In this document: positions 34,737 to 41,862 of the stretch, one piece after another
How positions within the stretch are numbered: the stretch's first letter is position 1
Layout of the letters: each line of letters begins with the position of its first letter
Origin: Saprospirales bacterium
GTDB taxonomy: Bacteria; Bacteroidota; Bacteroidia; Chitinophagales; Saprospiraceae
Assembly (NCBI GenBank): GCA_016703765.1
Contig: JADJBL010000045.1
Location: 310,001 to 374,000, forward strand
Length of the DNA stretch: 64,000 nt
Direction of reading: 5' to 3'
Translations under genes and position numbers: made by a program
The notes under the pieces: generated by a model
Told to the model about the DNA's origin: nothing
What the model saw: the letters and a program-made list of their open reading frames with translations, nothing else
The model's database searches: none

Positions 34737-34993
34737 AAACGCAGCCGGGATAGGCTATAAAGCCTTTCTCAAAAAATTGAGCATCCGGAACTACTTTATC
34801 GGAACGGACTCAGGTAGTATCAAGAAGTAAAAAGAAGGAATGAAAGAATGGCAGGTACTCCCAGGGTGCTACTCCATTCGTGCAACGTATTGCCGCAAGG
34901 CATGAAGAGCGAGGCAGTTTAATCGCTGCCGAGGTGAGCGAGACCCGTTCGTCGGGGGGTAAGAGCGGGTCTCCAAACTCACCACTTTTTTTT
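34737..34993 (+). ncRNA. Candidate structured non-coding RNA with intrinsic terminator
   Basis: A 429-nt gap between divergent htpG and the PrsW-type gene carries consecutive stem-loops on the plus strand. GAATGG/CCATTC lies at 34846-34851/34874-34879; TGCC-GCAA-GGCA, a GNRA tetraloop hairpin, at 34891-34902; GGCAG/CTGCC at 34913-34917/34926-34930. A terminal hairpin has GGTGAG/CTCACC outside (34933-34938/34978-34983) and GAGACCCG/CGGGTCTC inside (34940-34947/34966-34973), followed by T8 (34986-34993). Promoter element, structure and terminator together suggest an RNA of about 260 nt. It lacks RNase P, tmRNA or SRP signatures that I could recognise. The ends are approximate. Confidence 0.45.
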
Positions 34994-35000
34994 ATCTTTA
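34993..35000 (+). promoter_or_regulatory. Possible -7 element of the PrsW-type protease gene
   Basis: TATCTTTA, one base off TAnnTTTG, 37 nt before the ATG at 35037, overlapping the end of the T-run of the preceding terminator. Confidence 0.3.
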
Positions 35001-35036
35001 CGGTCGAAGTTTTTTTGACTGTTTTGCCCATTCCAC

Positions 35037-35744
35037 ATGTATATCCTCTTGCTCGTCCTGGCTGTAATTCCTGGTCTTTTGATCAGTTATTACATTATTA
35101 GGCTGGACAAGTACGACCGGGAGCCCCGCCTTCACTTATTGTTGAACTTCGTCGCCGGCATGTTGGTGACTTTCCCGGTTTTGGTTGTGGAAAGAGCGGC
35201 CGCCCGGGCCGGATGGGACCAGCCCGACCACGTAGGGGCCACTATTGCCTTTGCTTTTATCGCTGTCGCCCTTGTCGAGGAAGGGGCGAAATTGCTGATC
35301 CTGCTGATCTACCCTTATTCCCTTCGGAAGTTTAACGAGCCGATGGACGGCATCGTCTATTCGGTGATGATCGGGATGGGCTTCGCCACCCTGGAGAATA
35401 TACTCTATGCCGGCAGCTACGGGTTTCAAACCATACTGGTGCGGGCGCTGACTGCCGTACCGGCCCACGGCGCCTTTTCAATCATTCTGGGATACTTCGT
35501 CGGGCTGGCAAAATTTCAACCTGGCAAGCAGGCGCATTTGATCGCAAAGGGATTCCTGCTGACCGTCTTGCTCCACGGCGCCTACGACTTTTTCATCCTG
35601 CAATCGCTCTTCAATTGGCTTATCATCCTGGCCATTGTGGTGCTGGCCGCGAGCGTTTACTACGCCCGGACGATGGTGATGCACCACCAGGTTCATTCCC
35701 CATTCCGCGAGAATGAGGAGGAGAAGAAGAAAGAAGATCTTTAG
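35037..35744 (+). CDS. PrsW-family intramembrane metalloprotease
   Basis: 235-residue polytopic membrane protein. The PrsW/Abi-like signature is present: VALVEEGAKLLILL (EExxK, about 79-92), MDGIVYSVMIGMGFATLENILY with the conserved Glu and Asn (about 102-124), and two membrane-embedded His (AVPAHGAFSIILGY, VLLHGAYDFFIL). About seven hydrophobic helices. In Bacillus, PrsW cleaves the anti-sigma factor RsiW, so it could act on an anti-sigma protein such as that at 31897-32619; this is only an inference. Convergent, with a 4-nt overlap, with the MazG-like gene. Confidence 0.88.
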   Translation: MYILLLVLAVIPGLLISYYIIRLDKYDREPRLHLLLNFVAGMLVTFPVLVVERAAARAGWDQPDHVGATIAFAFIAVALVEEGAKLLILLIYPYSLRKFNEPMDGIVYSVMIGMGFATLENILYAGSYGFQTILVRALTAVPAHGAFSIILGYFVGLAKFQPGKQAHLIAKGFLLTVLLHGAYDFFILQSLFNWLIILAIVVLAASVYYARTMVMHHQVHSPFRENEEEKKKEDL

Positions 35745-36079
35745 AGCAGCTTCTCGTTGTCGCGGTGCCTCCGGGCATCGCGTTTCGTTTTTTTATCGAG
35801 GTTTGCGATCAGGGCTTCGCTAAGGTCCACCCCGGTTTGATTTGCCAGGCAGATCAGCACAAAGAGCACGTCGGCCATCTCGTCGGCGAGCTGGGCGGGG
35901 GCGGCTTCTTTCTCTTCGGGTGTTTTGTAGGATTGTTCGCCGTACAGCCGGGCCAGGAGCCGGGCCATTTCGCCCACCTCTTCCATGAGCAGGGCCGTAT
36001 TGGTCAGTTCGTTGAAATAGCGGACCCCAACGGATTTGATCCATTGGTCGACGGTGTCCTGGGCTTCGCGGATTGTCAT
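35741..36079 (-). CDS. MazG-like nucleotide pyrophosphohydrolase
   Basis: 112-residue single-domain MazG/NTP-PPase protein. The metal-binding pattern is LMEEVGEMARLLARLYGEQ (EExxE) followed by QLADEMADVLFVLICLANQTGVDL (ExxD). Members hydrolyse (d)NTPs to monophosphates as housekeeping. It is followed in the opposite strand by the PrsW gene, with stop codons overlapping by 4 nt, and preceded 1 nt away by dtd on the same strand. The two may be a nucleotide/aminoacyl-tRNA quality-control operon. Confidence 0.9.
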   Translation of the reverse strand: MTIREAQDTVDQWIKSVGVRYFNELTNTALLMEEVGEMARLLARLYGEQSYKTPEEKEAAPAQLADEMADVLFVLICLANQTGVDLSEALIANLDKKTKRDARRHRDNEKLL

Positions 36080-36080
36080 A

Positions 36081-36533
36081 TCACTCCTTGTTTTTGGAAT
36101 CCATCCAGATGGTGACGGGCCCGTCGTTGATCAGGGCCACTTTCATATCGGCGCCGAATTCGCCGGTCATGACGTTTCGGCCCGATTCTTTGGCGAGTTC
36201 CCGGCAAAAAGCATCGTACAGGGGTATCGCGTGTTCGGGCCGGGCGGCGCGGATGTAGGAAGGGCGGTTACCCTTTTTGGTGGAAGCGTGCAGGGTAAAC
36301 TGGCTCACGACCAGGAGCTCGCCGCCGGCTTCCAGGATGGAGCGGTTCATCACGCCTTCGTCGTCGGGGAAGATGCGGAGGTGGACGATTTTTTTGCAGA
36401 GCCAGACGAGGTCGTCCTCTCCATCGGCCTCTTCGATGCCGAGCAAGATGAGCAGCCCCTTGTCTATCTGCGAATGGATCTCCCCGTCGATGGTCACGGA
36501 GGCTTCTTTTACTCTTTGGATCAGTGCGCGCAT
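36081..36533 (-). CDS. dtd: D-aminoacyl-tRNA deacylase
   Basis: 150 residues. Removes D-amino acids from mischarged tRNAs. The family motifs are [18 protein letters not shown] (N-terminus), [20 protein letters not shown] (the SQFTL motif, about 77-96), and [20 protein letters not shown] (the cis Gly-Pro-type NDGPVT motif, about 124-143). Normal length. Transcribed into the MazG-like gene with 1 nt between them. Confidence 0.95.
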   Translation of the reverse strand: MRALIQRVKEASVTIDGEIHSQIDKGLLILLGIEEADGEDDLVWLCKKIVHLRIFPDDEGVMNRSILEAGGELLVVSQFTLHASTKKGNRPSYIRAARPEHAIPLYDAFCRELAKESGRNVMTGEFGADMKVALINDGPVTIWMDSKNKE

Positions 36534-36593
36534 GGTCGGTCGGCTTTTATCGCAGACTAAAGTAGGGTATCTTCAGGAATTACCCGGTCCAAT

Positions 36594-36624
36594 TTTGTTG
36601 TTTGCGGCCCAACGCTTACTTTTG
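36594..36624 (+). promoter_or_regulatory. Bacteroidota promoter of the 41-residue membrane protein gene
   Basis: TTTG at 36594-36597, a 19-nt spacer, and TACTTTTG (exact TAnnTTTG) at 36617-36624. This is the only full -33/-7 match at canonical spacing that I found in the window. Predicted start near 36631, 42 nt before the ATG. Confidence 0.6.
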
Positions 36625-36672
36625 CCCAGCAGACGAAACCAATTTTCGAGAACAAACAAACGGTGTTCCGAT

Positions 36673-36798
36673 ATGTCAGACATAAAAAATGCGGGAAGAA
36701 AGGGCTACTGCCTGTTGATACTGCTCGTTTCGCTGGCCTTGTTTACCTGGCTGGTACTTTATCTTTACTTCTACAACGGCAAGTTTCTCCCCTCCTAG
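36673..36798 (+). CDS. Small single-helix membrane protein (41 residues)
   Basis: Begins MSDIKNAGRKGYCLL and consists of a short basic N-terminus and one strong transmembrane helix (about 13-33, LLILLVSLALFTWLVLYLYF), ending FYNGKFLPS. A full Bacteroidota promoter precedes it and a strong hairpin follows, so it is likely a real small gene. No family recognised. It stands alone between dtd (divergent) and the nucleotidyltransferase gene. Confidence 0.6.
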   Translation: MSDIKNAGRKGYCLLILLVSLALFTWLVLYLYFYNGKFLPS

Positions 36799-36824
36799 GG
36801 CCTGCTTCGAAAAGCCGACCATAC

Positions 36825-36865
36825 AAAGCCTCCTGACTTGATGCGATAGAAAGTCAGGAGGCTTT
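36825..36865 (+). terminator. Terminator after the small membrane protein gene
   Basis: 15-bp perfect stem (AAAGCCTCCTGACTT / AAGTCAGGAGGCTTT) with an 11-nt loop, followed by TCTAT. It starts 26 nt after the stop and ends 30 nt before the next ATG. Confidence 0.75.
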
Positions 36866-36895
36866 TCTATATTGCTCATACCGAACCATTTTCCT

Positions 36896-37627
36896 ATGAA
36901 AGCAATGCTCCTCGCCGCCGGCATCGGCGCCCGGCTTAAACCCCTGACCGACCAAAAGCCCAAGGCACTGGTCGAGGTGGGAGGCATGACCCTCCTTGAG
37001 CGGGCTATTCGGCACGTAGCCAGATATGGGGCGGAGGAGATCATCCTCAACGTGCACCATTTTGCGGGGCAGATCGAGCAATACCTGGAGGAGCGCGGAA
37101 ATTTCGGAGTGAAAATCGCCCTGTCCGACGAACGGGACCGGCTGCTCGACACCGGAGGCGGCCTGAAAAAGGCGGCATGGTTTTTCGAAGGCGGCGCCCC
37201 CTTCCTGGTGTACAACACCGATGTACTCACCGACCTCGACCTCGGGGCTTTGTACCGGAGCCACCTGGCATCGGGGCAATTAGCCACCCTCGCCATCCGG
37301 AGCCGCCCGTCGAGCCGCTGCCTGCTGTTCGACGCCGACAAAAAGCTCGTGGGCTGGCGCAACCGCCAAACCGGGCAGACGCGGTGGTGTGGCACAGAAA
37401 ACGCGGAGGCCGCCGAATACGCCTTCAGTGGCATCCAGGTCTTCGATCCGCATATTTTCAGCTATTTTCCGGAGGAAGAGGTCTTCTCCCTCGTCGAATT
37501 GTACCTCCGGGCCGGCGCCTCCGGAAAGGTGTCGGGATACCTGCACGACCAATCCATTTGGATGGACGCGGGGAAGTTTGAGGACCTGGGGGAGGCGGAG
37601 GAGATCGCTAAAAGGCTCCCTAGGTAA
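36896..37627 (+). CDS. Sugar-1-phosphate nucleotidyltransferase (MurU/RmlA-like)
   Basis: 243 residues from the ATG at 36896 (MKAMLLAAGIGARLKPLT). The nucleotidyltransferase signature LAAGIGARLKPLTDQKPKAL is followed by VYNTDVLTDLDLGALY, with the metal Asp, and the late YLHDQSIWMDAGKFEDL. It resembles MurNAc-1-P uridylyltransferase (MurU) and short GDP/UDP-sugar pyrophosphorylases; the exact sugar is not predicted. The anomeric kinase AmgK, the usual MurU partner, is not next to it. Convergent with the HtrA-like gene across a hairpin. Confidence 0.85.
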   Translation: MKAMLLAAGIGARLKPLTDQKPKALVEVGGMTLLERAIRHVARYGAEEIILNVHHFAGQIEQYLEERGNFGVKIALSDERDRLLDTGGGLKKAAWFFEGGAPFLVYNTDVLTDLDLGALYRSHLASGQLATLAIRSRPSSRCLLFDADKKLVGWRNRQTGQTRWCGTENAEAAEYAFSGIQVFDPHIFSYFPEEEVFSLVELYLRAGASGKVSGYLHDQSIWMDAGKFEDLGEAEEIAKRLPR

Positions 37628-37696
37628 GTTTTTAGTTCTTAATTTTTAGTTTTTAGTTGGCATTAACTAAAAACTAAAAATTAAGAACTAAAAACT
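37627..37696. terminator. 32-bp perfect inverted repeat between convergent genes (TTTAGTT family)
   Basis: Arms of 32 nt (37627-37658 and 37665-37696), built of TTTTTAGTTCTTAATTTTTAG and its complement, with a 6-nt loop. It fills the gap exactly: it starts on the last base of the nucleotidyltransferase stop and covers two bases of the stop of the HtrA-like gene. Bidirectional terminator. A half copy lies at 38670-38704. Confidence 0.75.
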
Positions 37697-38666
37697 ATTT
37701 GAGCTCCGCCGGCACCACTTTCACCCGTTCTTTCCTTCCGCGGCGCAGCACGGTCAATTCCTGTTTTTGGCCGATCGTATTTTCTTGGAGCAGTTTATGG
37801 AGGTCGTCGATCGAATGGACCGGGTGACCGTTGAAGCCGATGATGACATCGTCCTGCTCCAGTTCGGAGGTATAGGCGGGAGCGTCGGGTTCGATCTGCT
37901 GGACGAGGATGCCCGATTTGACTTCCAGTTGGAGGCTGCTGACGCTGTTTTTGTGCAGTTGCACCACCTGGCCGGCGATGCCGATATACCCGCGCCGCAC
38001 TTTCCCGTCGAGGATGAGTTTGCCCACCACGTATTGAGCCAGGTTAGAGGCTACGGCGAAACAGAGTCCTTGGGCGGGCAGAATGACGGCGGTATTGACC
38101 CCGATCACTTCTCCAAAGCTGTTCACAAGAGGTCCGCCCGAATTGCCGGGGTTGAGGGCTGCATCGGTCTGGATCACGTCGTCGATCAGGCGGCCGGAAT
38201 TGGAGCGGAGCGTGCGGCCCAGGGCGCTGACCACCCCGGCGGTGAGCGAATACTGAAACCCGAAGGGATTGCCGATCGCGATGGCCAGCTGGCCAACCTG
38301 CAATTGGTCGGAGTTGCCGAAAACCGCGGTGCTGAGCCGCTCGGCGTCGATCTGCACGACAGCCAGGTCGGTGGCAGGGTCGTCGCCGATGGGTTTGGCC
38401 TTAAATTCGCGGCCATCCTGTAGCACCACCACGATTTTGGATGCATTGCTCACTACATGGCTATTGGTCACGACGTAGCCATCGGAGGAGATGATGAAGC
38501 CGGAGCCGGCGCCGGAGGGCTGTTGCGGGCCGCGGCGGTTGGCGCTCCGGGGTTTATCGACGCGGATCTGCACGACGGCTTCGCTAATCTTTTTCGCCAC
38601 CTGGGTGACGGTTTGGGAATAGGCGTCCAGCAAGCGATCATCCGGGTGAGGGGGATTGGGGTCCAT
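37695..38666 (-). CDS. HtrA/Deg-like trypsin-type serine protease with PDZ domain
   Basis: 323 residues. The protease domain (about 50-215) has the triad His (VVTNSHVVSNASK), Asp (DPATDLAVVQID) and Ser (NPGNSGGPLVNSFGEVIG). One C-terminal PDZ domain follows (about 225-320: GYIGIAGQVV, GILVQQIEPDAPAYTSELEQDDVIIGFNGHPV). No signal peptide is visible (MDPNPPHPDDRLLDAY), so the protein may be cytoplasmic or need an upstream start; compact single-PDZ cytoplasmic-looking HtrA relatives exist. Likely role: protein quality control. Confidence 0.9.
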   Translation of the reverse strand: MDPNPPHPDDRLLDAYSQTVTQVAKKISEAVVQIRVDKPRSANRRGPQQPSGAGSGFIISSDGYVVTNSHVVSNASKIVVVLQDGREFKAKPIGDDPATDLAVVQIDAERLSTAVFGNSDQLQVGQLAIAIGNPFGFQYSLTAGVVSALGRTLRSNSGRLIDDVIQTDAALNPGNSGGPLVNSFGEVIGVNTAVILPAQGLCFAVASNLAQYVVGKLILDGKVRRGYIGIAGQVVQLHKNSVSSLQLEVKSGILVQQIEPDAPAYTSELEQDDVIIGFNGHPVHSIDDLHKLLQENTIGQKQELTVLRRGRKERVKVVPAELK

Positions 38667-38669
38667 TAC

Positions 38670-38704
38670 CTTAGTTTTTAGTTCTTAGTTTTTAATTTTT
38701 AGTT
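38670..38704. repeat. Half copy of the TTTAGTT-family repeat upstream of the HtrA-like gene
   Basis: Sequence close to one arm of the 37627-37696 inverted repeat (TTAGTTTTTAGTTCTTAG onward) without its partner arm, 4 nt before the HtrA-like start codon. Confidence 0.5.
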
Positions 38705-38787
38705 GAGGAAGCGAATGGCGTGCCAATTCGGATTTTTTCCGGTATTGGCAGAATTTGTATGGCAATATGGCAGGAGGGGGAAATAAA

Positions 38788-38818
38788 AAAAGACGGCTGG
38801 TAACACCAGCCGTCTTTT
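38788..38818 (-). terminator. Terminator of the prohibitin-like gene
   Basis: 13-bp perfect stem (AAAAGACGGCTGG / CCAGCCGTCTTTT) with a 5-nt loop. On the minus strand it is followed by a T-rich run (complement of 38784-38790). It lies 18 nt past the stop at 38836. Confidence 0.8.
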
Positions 38819-38835
38819 ATCATAGAGGGAAATGC

Positions 38836-39654
38836 TTAATTCCCTCCGAGGATAAGAGGCAGCCCGTTGCCGTCGCCACCGACGACGATTACTTTGGTGT
38901 TGGGGGATTTGGCTAGTTCAAGCGTAGCTTCGATCCCTTTATCCGTCAGGATCTTGTCGGACAAACTGGCGTTGAGGATCTCGTTGGACCTTGCCTTGGC
39001 CTGGGCTTCGATGATCTTTCTTTCGGCTTCTTTGCGCTCCTGATCGAGGATGTATTGGTATTTCAGGGCGAGCTGTTCGGCCTGGAGTTTCTCTTCAATG
39101 GCGCTTTTCACCCGGTCGGGCAGGGAGATGTCGCGGATAAGAGAGGCGCGGAGTTCGACGAAGTTTTTCATCAGGGTTTCTGCCAGGTCATCCTGGATCA
39201 ATTGCTGGACTTCCTCCCGCTTGGTGGAGTAGAGCTCTTCAGGAGTAAAACGGCCCACGATCTTGCGCACGGAGGCGCGCACTTCCGGGCGGACCAGGGA
39301 GTTGATAAAATCATTGCCGAATTTTTCGTGGAGGCTGCCGATCTTTCCGTAATCCGGGTTTACCCTCACCGTTACATCCACTTTAATAGTCAAGCCATTG
39401 CTGGAGAGCACATCCATTGCCTCTTCCAGCTGCTTTTCGCGGACGTCGTATACGTACATATTGTTCCAGGGCGCTACCATGTGGAAGCCCGGACTGTATA
39501 TGTTTTCCTTGTCCAAACCGCCCGAAAAGCGCTTAAACAAAACGCCCCGTTCGCCGGCCTCGATGGTGAGGAAGGTGGCGTTGCTGAGTATGAGAATAAA
39601 GACAAGGGCTATAAAAACGACGATACCGGTGGTAATTAACTTTCCAGATTTCAT
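38836..39654 (-). CDS. Prohibitin/HflK-HflC-like (SPFH/Band 7) membrane protein
   Basis: 272 residues. One N-terminal membrane helix (ITTGIVVFIALVFILILSNA, about 7-26) is followed by an SPFH domain (about 27-190: VEAGERGVLFKRFSGGL-like start IEAGERGVLFKRFSGGLDKE, VRASVRKIVGRFTPEELYST). A C-terminal coiled coil follows (ALKYQYILDQERKEAERKII, AQAKARSNEILNA). Similar proteins form large ring scaffolds around FtsH or in lipid microdomains. Divergent from the DUF2279-like gene; the 202-bp gap contains a twin-hairpin element. Confidence 0.9.
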   Translation of the reverse strand: MKSGKLITTGIVVFIALVFILILSNATFLTIEAGERGVLFKRFSGGLDKENIYSPGFHMVAPWNNMYVYDVREKQLEEAMDVLSSNGLTIKVDVTVRVNPDYGKIGSLHEKFGNDFINSLVRPEVRASVRKIVGRFTPEELYSTKREEVQQLIQDDLAETLMKNFVELRASLIRDISLPDRVKSAIEEKLQAEQLALKYQYILDQERKEAERKIIEAQAKARSNEILNASLSDKILTDKGIEATLELAKSPNTKVIVVGGDGNGLPLILGGN

Positions 39655-39682
39655 AAAGTATTATTTTGGTATAACATATAAA

Positions 39683-39784
39683 AAATTTATTTATAATGCC
39701 TTTCGCGGCCTGCGGCCGCGAAAGGCATTATAAAAGGACATGGGCGGGCGCAGCCCGCCCATGTCCTTTTAGCCAGATAAATTT
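39683..39784. repeat. Twin-hairpin element B (two tandem perfect hairpins in an outer AT-rich stem)
   Basis: Hairpin 1: 21-bp stem 39690-39710/39714-39734 with loop TGC. Hairpin 2: 18-bp stem 39732-39749/39753-39770 with loop GCA. Both are enclosed by AAATTTAT (39683-39690) / ATAAATTT (39777-39784). Same plan as 32638-32726: GC-rich apices, 3-nt loops, AT-rich outer stem, but unrelated stem sequence. Here it sits between divergent genes, so a terminator role does not explain it. Confidence 0.7.
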
Positions 39785-39856
39785 AATATTAATCCTTGCG
39801 CATAGTTGGTTATTTTTCGACCAGTAAGGGAATTGTCCCGAAATAATTGAACCTGC

Positions 39857-40855
39857 ATGCTTCCGCTCCGGTTACGTTTCCTCCTTTCGGTTCTGTTATT
39901 ATTCGCCCAATCCTCCACGGTGCGTGGGCAGTTGTTTGGTGATATGCCATTCCTGCAGCATGCAGACACCCTTCACCCCGGGCGTTTCTGGACTTGCGCG
40001 GCCGGGGGCGCCCTCATTTACACAGGCGTTTCCTTTGCGCTTTGGCATTCCTGGTACCGGGACTACGACCTGGGGCCCTTCCATTCTTTCGACGATTGGG
40101 GGGAGTGGGAGCACATGGACAAATGGGGCCATGTATTTACGGCATATAACGAGGCAAATTGGTCCTCCCAGGGCGCGCGATGGACGGGCATGGATCGGCG
40201 CAAGGCTATGTGGACGGGGGTGGGGGTGAGCATGCTCCTGCAATCGACCGTGGAAGTGATGGACGGCTTTTCCGAAAAATGGGGCTTTTCCTGGTCCGAC
40301 TGCGGATTTAACGTCTTGGGCGCCGGGGTTTTCGTCGCCCAGGAAATGGTGTGGAAGGAACAACGGATCGTCATCAAAGTATCCAACAATCTTCCGGCCT
40401 ACCCGGATGATCTGGTTACTGCCGTTGGCGGAGGGGCCAGCATGCCGCTGAACGAAAGGGCGGCCGATCTGTTCGGAAAACCGGGCTACCAGCGTTTTTT
40501 GAAGGATTACAACGGGCAGACCTATTGGGTGTCGGCCAATATTCACTCCTTTTTGAAGGAGGAAAGCCGTTTTCCCAAATGGCTGAATCTGGCCTTTGGA
40601 TACGGCGCCGAAAACATGTACGCAGGGTTCGGATACGAATGGGAGAGAGACGGCCTGACATTTTCGGTCGATCCGGGCGAATACCCCCGCTATCGTCAGT
40701 TTTTCCTCGCCCCCGATATCGACTTCCTGCGCATTCCGACCAAAAGCCGCTTGCTGAAGACCTTTTTCGGCATGTTGAATTTCATCAAAATCCCCTCTCC
40801 AGCCCTGGAGTTAAACACCCGGGGTAAGTTCAAACTCAGGGCGCTGTATTGGTAG
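39857..40855 (+). CDS. DUF2279 family envelope protein
   Basis: 332 residues with a signal peptide (MLPLRLRFLLSVLLLFAQSSTVRGQ). The central region holds a helix-rich DUF2279-like domain: AAGGALIYTGVSFALWHSWY, GEWEHMDKWGHVFTAYNEAN (DKWGH motif), WSDCGFNVLGAGVFVAQEMV. By family these are uncharacterised periplasmic or outer-membrane-associated proteins. The last residues form beta-like segments (FKLRALYW). Its 3' end is overlapped in antisense by the extended frame of the neighbouring transporter. Confidence 0.75.
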   Translation: MLPLRLRFLLSVLLLFAQSSTVRGQLFGDMPFLQHADTLHPGRFWTCAAGGALIYTGVSFALWHSWYRDYDLGPFHSFDDWGEWEHMDKWGHVFTAYNEANWSSQGARWTGMDRRKAMWTGVGVSMLLQSTVEVMDGFSEKWGFSWSDCGFNVLGAGVFVAQEMVWKEQRIVIKVSNNLPAYPDDLVTAVGGGASMPLNERAADLFGKPGYQRFLKDYNGQTYWVSANIHSFLKEESRFPKWLNLAFGYGAENMYAGFGYEWERDGLTFSVDPGEYPRYRQFFLAPDIDFLRIPTKSRLLKTFFGMLNFIKIPSPALELNTRGKFKLRALYW

Positions 40856-41859
40856 GTTCTTCGGTTTGGCCGTGTTTTTCGTTTTGGGTCACATTTTTTC
40901 AGGTCCCAGGGGATGTCCTGCTGAAAAGGGTGTTGCCGGACCTTGCAGGACGCTTTCCGGCAGATCCGGCATGAGAAATCCTGGCAGCCGTCCGAGTGGA
41001 TGAAAAGCTCGATCGATTCTCCGAATTTTTTGACGATGATGTTCTCCATGGCGGTGATCTCCTCCTGGGCTTCTGTGATGTTCAGGTACCAGGGCACGGT
41101 GAGGTGGGCGTCGAGGTGAAGGATCTTGCCGTACTTGATGATGCGGAGGTTGTGGAGGTCCACCCAGTTTTCCCTTTTGTTGGTATAAAGCACCACGATC
41201 ACTTTTTTCAAAAGACTCATATCGGCCTCATCCATGATACCGGCCACGGTGCTGCGAAGGATCCTGATGCCGGTAAATACGATAATTCCTCCGAAAAGAA
41301 TGGCGACCGCGCTGTCGATCCAGGCCAGGCCCGTGATGACCAGCAGAAAGAGCCCGATCAGAATACCGATGGTAGAGTAGGCGTCGGATTGGAGGTGATG
41401 GCCGCTTGCCACCAAAGCCAGGGAGCCGTTGCGTTTGCCGGTGCGAAGACACAATACTCCGAGCAGGTAATTCGCCAGACCAGCCCCGGCTATCAGGATG
41501 ATCCCGTAATCGAGGGCATTCAAATCCTGAGGGTGGATCAGGCGATCGACGGATTCGTAGATGATCAGGACCCCGGCCAGGAGGATCAGGATTCCTTCAA
41601 TGCTGGCCGAAACCAGTTCTATTTTCCCGTGGCCATAGGGGTGGTTGTGATCACGCGGCCGCGCGGAGACCGTCAGGCTGTAAAGGCTTATGAGGCTTGC
41701 CACTACATTGACGATACTTTCGAGGGCGTCGGTGAGTATCGCCACCGAGGCGGTGAGTACAAAGGCGAGCACCTTTACACCGAGGAGCAGCACGGAAGAC
41801 AGGGCGACTACCGTTTGGGTTCGAATATTCTTCCGGTCGGCGAGGGAGATGCTTGTCAT
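40696..41859 (-). CDS. Cation diffusion facilitator (CDF) family transporter; 3' end probably frameshifted
   Basis: 387 residues as read. The CDF fold is clear over residues 1-310: VVALSSVLLLGVKVLAFVLT, TDALESIVNVVASLISLYSL with the metal site residues, HNHPYGHGKIELVSASIEGI (HxxHxHG-like), ASGHHLQSDAYST (HxxxD) and a C-terminal cytoplasmic domain (VDLHNLRIIKYGKILHLDAH). Exports Zn/Fe/Mn-type divalent cations. The last ~65 residues run antisense into the DUF2279-like gene and do not look like a CDF end. One extra A in the run at 40894-40899 would end the protein after DLKKM at 40889 (323 residues), the usual length. So the real 3' end may be 40889. Confidence 0.85.
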   Translation of the reverse strand: MTSISLADRKNIRTQTVVALSSVLLLGVKVLAFVLTASVAILTDALESIVNVVASLISLYSLTVSARPRDHNHPYGHGKIELVSASIEGILILLAGVLIIYESVDRLIHPQDLNALDYGIILIAGAGLANYLLGVLCLRTGKRNGSLALVASGHHLQSDAYSTIGILIGLFLLVITGLAWIDSAVAILFGGIIVFTGIRILRSTVAGIMDEADMSLLKKVIVVLYTNKRENWVDLHNLRIIKYGKILHLDAHLTVPWYLNITEAQEEITAMENIIVKKFGESIELFIHSDGCQDFSCRICRKASCKVRQHPFQQDIPWDLKKCDPKRKTRPNRRTYQYSALSLNLPRVFNSRAGEGILMKFNMPKKVFSKRLLVGMRRKSISGARKN

Positions 41860-41862
41860 GGT

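Noticed and set aside
34954..34970. GGTAAGAGC inside the candidate RNA, which also occurs in bacterial RNase P RNA
   Set aside because: The hallmark GAGGAAAGTCCGGGCT region and other conserved RNase P blocks are missing, and the RNA is too short.
34810..35031. 73-codon minus-strand frame in the htpG/PrsW gap
   Set aside because: No protein similarity; the plus strand has a structured RNA-like pattern and terminator instead.
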